Shown: positions 63,856 through 64,000 of the stretch, in pieces
Layout of the letters: every line of letters starts with the position of its first letter
Position numbering within the stretch: the stretch's first letter is position 1
NCBI RefSeq assembly: GCF_029210485.1
Contig: NZ_JARGET010000008.1
Location: forward strand, 124,001-188,000
Reading direction: 5' to 3'
Length of the DNA stretch: 64,000 nucleotides
Source of the DNA: Hoeflea sp. YIM 152468
Lineage (GTDB): Bacteria; Pseudomonadota; Alphaproteobacteria; Rhizobiales; Rhizobiaceae
Position numbers and translations under genes: made by a program
Notes under the pieces: model-generated
Seen by the model: the letters and a program-made list of their open reading frames with translations, nothing else
Told to the model about the DNA's origin: nothing
Databases searched by the model: none

Positions 63856-64000
63856 ATGCAATTTGGTTCCCTGCACCGCTCCGCTCCGGAGCTTCGGGTG
63901 CAACACTGGATTGACGGTGAAGGCCAGAACCGGCTGCCGCTGACGCTGCGGGAACTGGGCGAGGGGATGAAAATCCTGTTCTGCTTTCAACACGCCTGTC
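63856..64000 (+). CDS. Thioredoxin-fold protein, N-terminal fragment
   Basis: The first 48 codons of a gene that runs off the right edge, beginning MQFGSLHRSAPELRVQHWID behind AAAGGA. The segment EGMKILFCFQHAC at the edge is the beta strand leading into what is probably a CxxC active site in a thioredoxin/peroxiredoxin fold. The family is inferred from memory of similar proteins (FCFQHxCPGCH); the decisive residues lie beyond the window. It follows the msrB-msrA pair after 111 bases in the same direction, consistent with a shared oxidative-damage theme. Confidence 0.55.
   Translation, partial: MQFGSLHRSAPELRVQHWIDGEGQNRLPLTLRELGEGMKILFCFQHAC

Overview
The window reads as a chromosomal segment of an alphaproteobacterium, most likely of the order Rhizobiales (Rhizobiaceae/Phyllobacteriaceae-like, e.g. 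a Hoeflea-type organism). Reasons: high G+C throughout; a complete 14-gene complex I operon that runs on into birA, RNase J, methylmalonyl-CoA epimerase, a DUF1467 gene, proS and lolC/lolD in the rhizobial order; a suf operon in the rhizobial order sufS2-B-C-D-S1-X-A; and an Irr-type iron box in front of it. No integrase, transposase, phage gene or CRISPR array was found. Almost everything is ordinary core genome. The genus is an inference.

1-9,250: a leftward operon (branched-chain-type periplasmic binding protein, P1-family aminopeptidase, DUF2259 secreted protein, cut-off membrane protein). Divergent from it is a rightward molybdenum-hydroxylase maturation cluster: flavin reductase, MoxR ATPase (CoxD-like), VWA protein (CoxE-like), two half-size XdhC/CoxI proteins, a molybdopterin-binding/nucleotidyltransferase fusion and a TfoX-N protein. 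No structural molybdoenzyme genes are present.

9,250-20,700: leftward RhlE-type RNA helicase, membrane-anchored M23 peptidase, DUF455 ferritin-like protein and 1-Cys Bcp peroxiredoxin. A large rightward AsmA/DUF3971 protein is followed by leftward tyrS, rightward anmK, and two divergent tRNAs (Val-TAC, Asp-GTC).

21,100-44,900: nuoA to nuoN, all rightward. NuoE carries a long Ala/Lys-rich linker and a C-terminal helix-hairpin-helix module. A gene between nuoF and nuoG ends in the same module. After birA, rnj, mce, a DUF1467 gene and a 77-residue gene with an EcfG-type stress promoter, an intergenic region carries a probable minus-strand small RNA upstream of proS. Then come lolC/E and lolD.

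44,900-64,000: leftward alpha/beta hydrolase; rightward suf operon with two cysteine desulfurases, two tiny genes between sufB and sufC, sufT and sufA, under a promoter whose start site overlaps an ICE/Irr box; a leftward dimethylglycine/sarcosine dehydrogenase-like protein; rightward tamA-tamB; msrB-msrA; and the beginning of a thioredoxin-fold protein at the right edge.

The themes are respiration (complex I), Fe-S cluster supply under iron control, envelope biogenesis (Tam, Lol, AsmA, M23, AnmK), molybdoenzyme maturation and oxidative-damage repair (MsrA/B, Bcp). The least-explained items are the shared helix-hairpin-helix module in the nuo operon, the small genes in suf, the stress-promoter gene and the sRNA. 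All calls come from reading the sequence; no database search was run.
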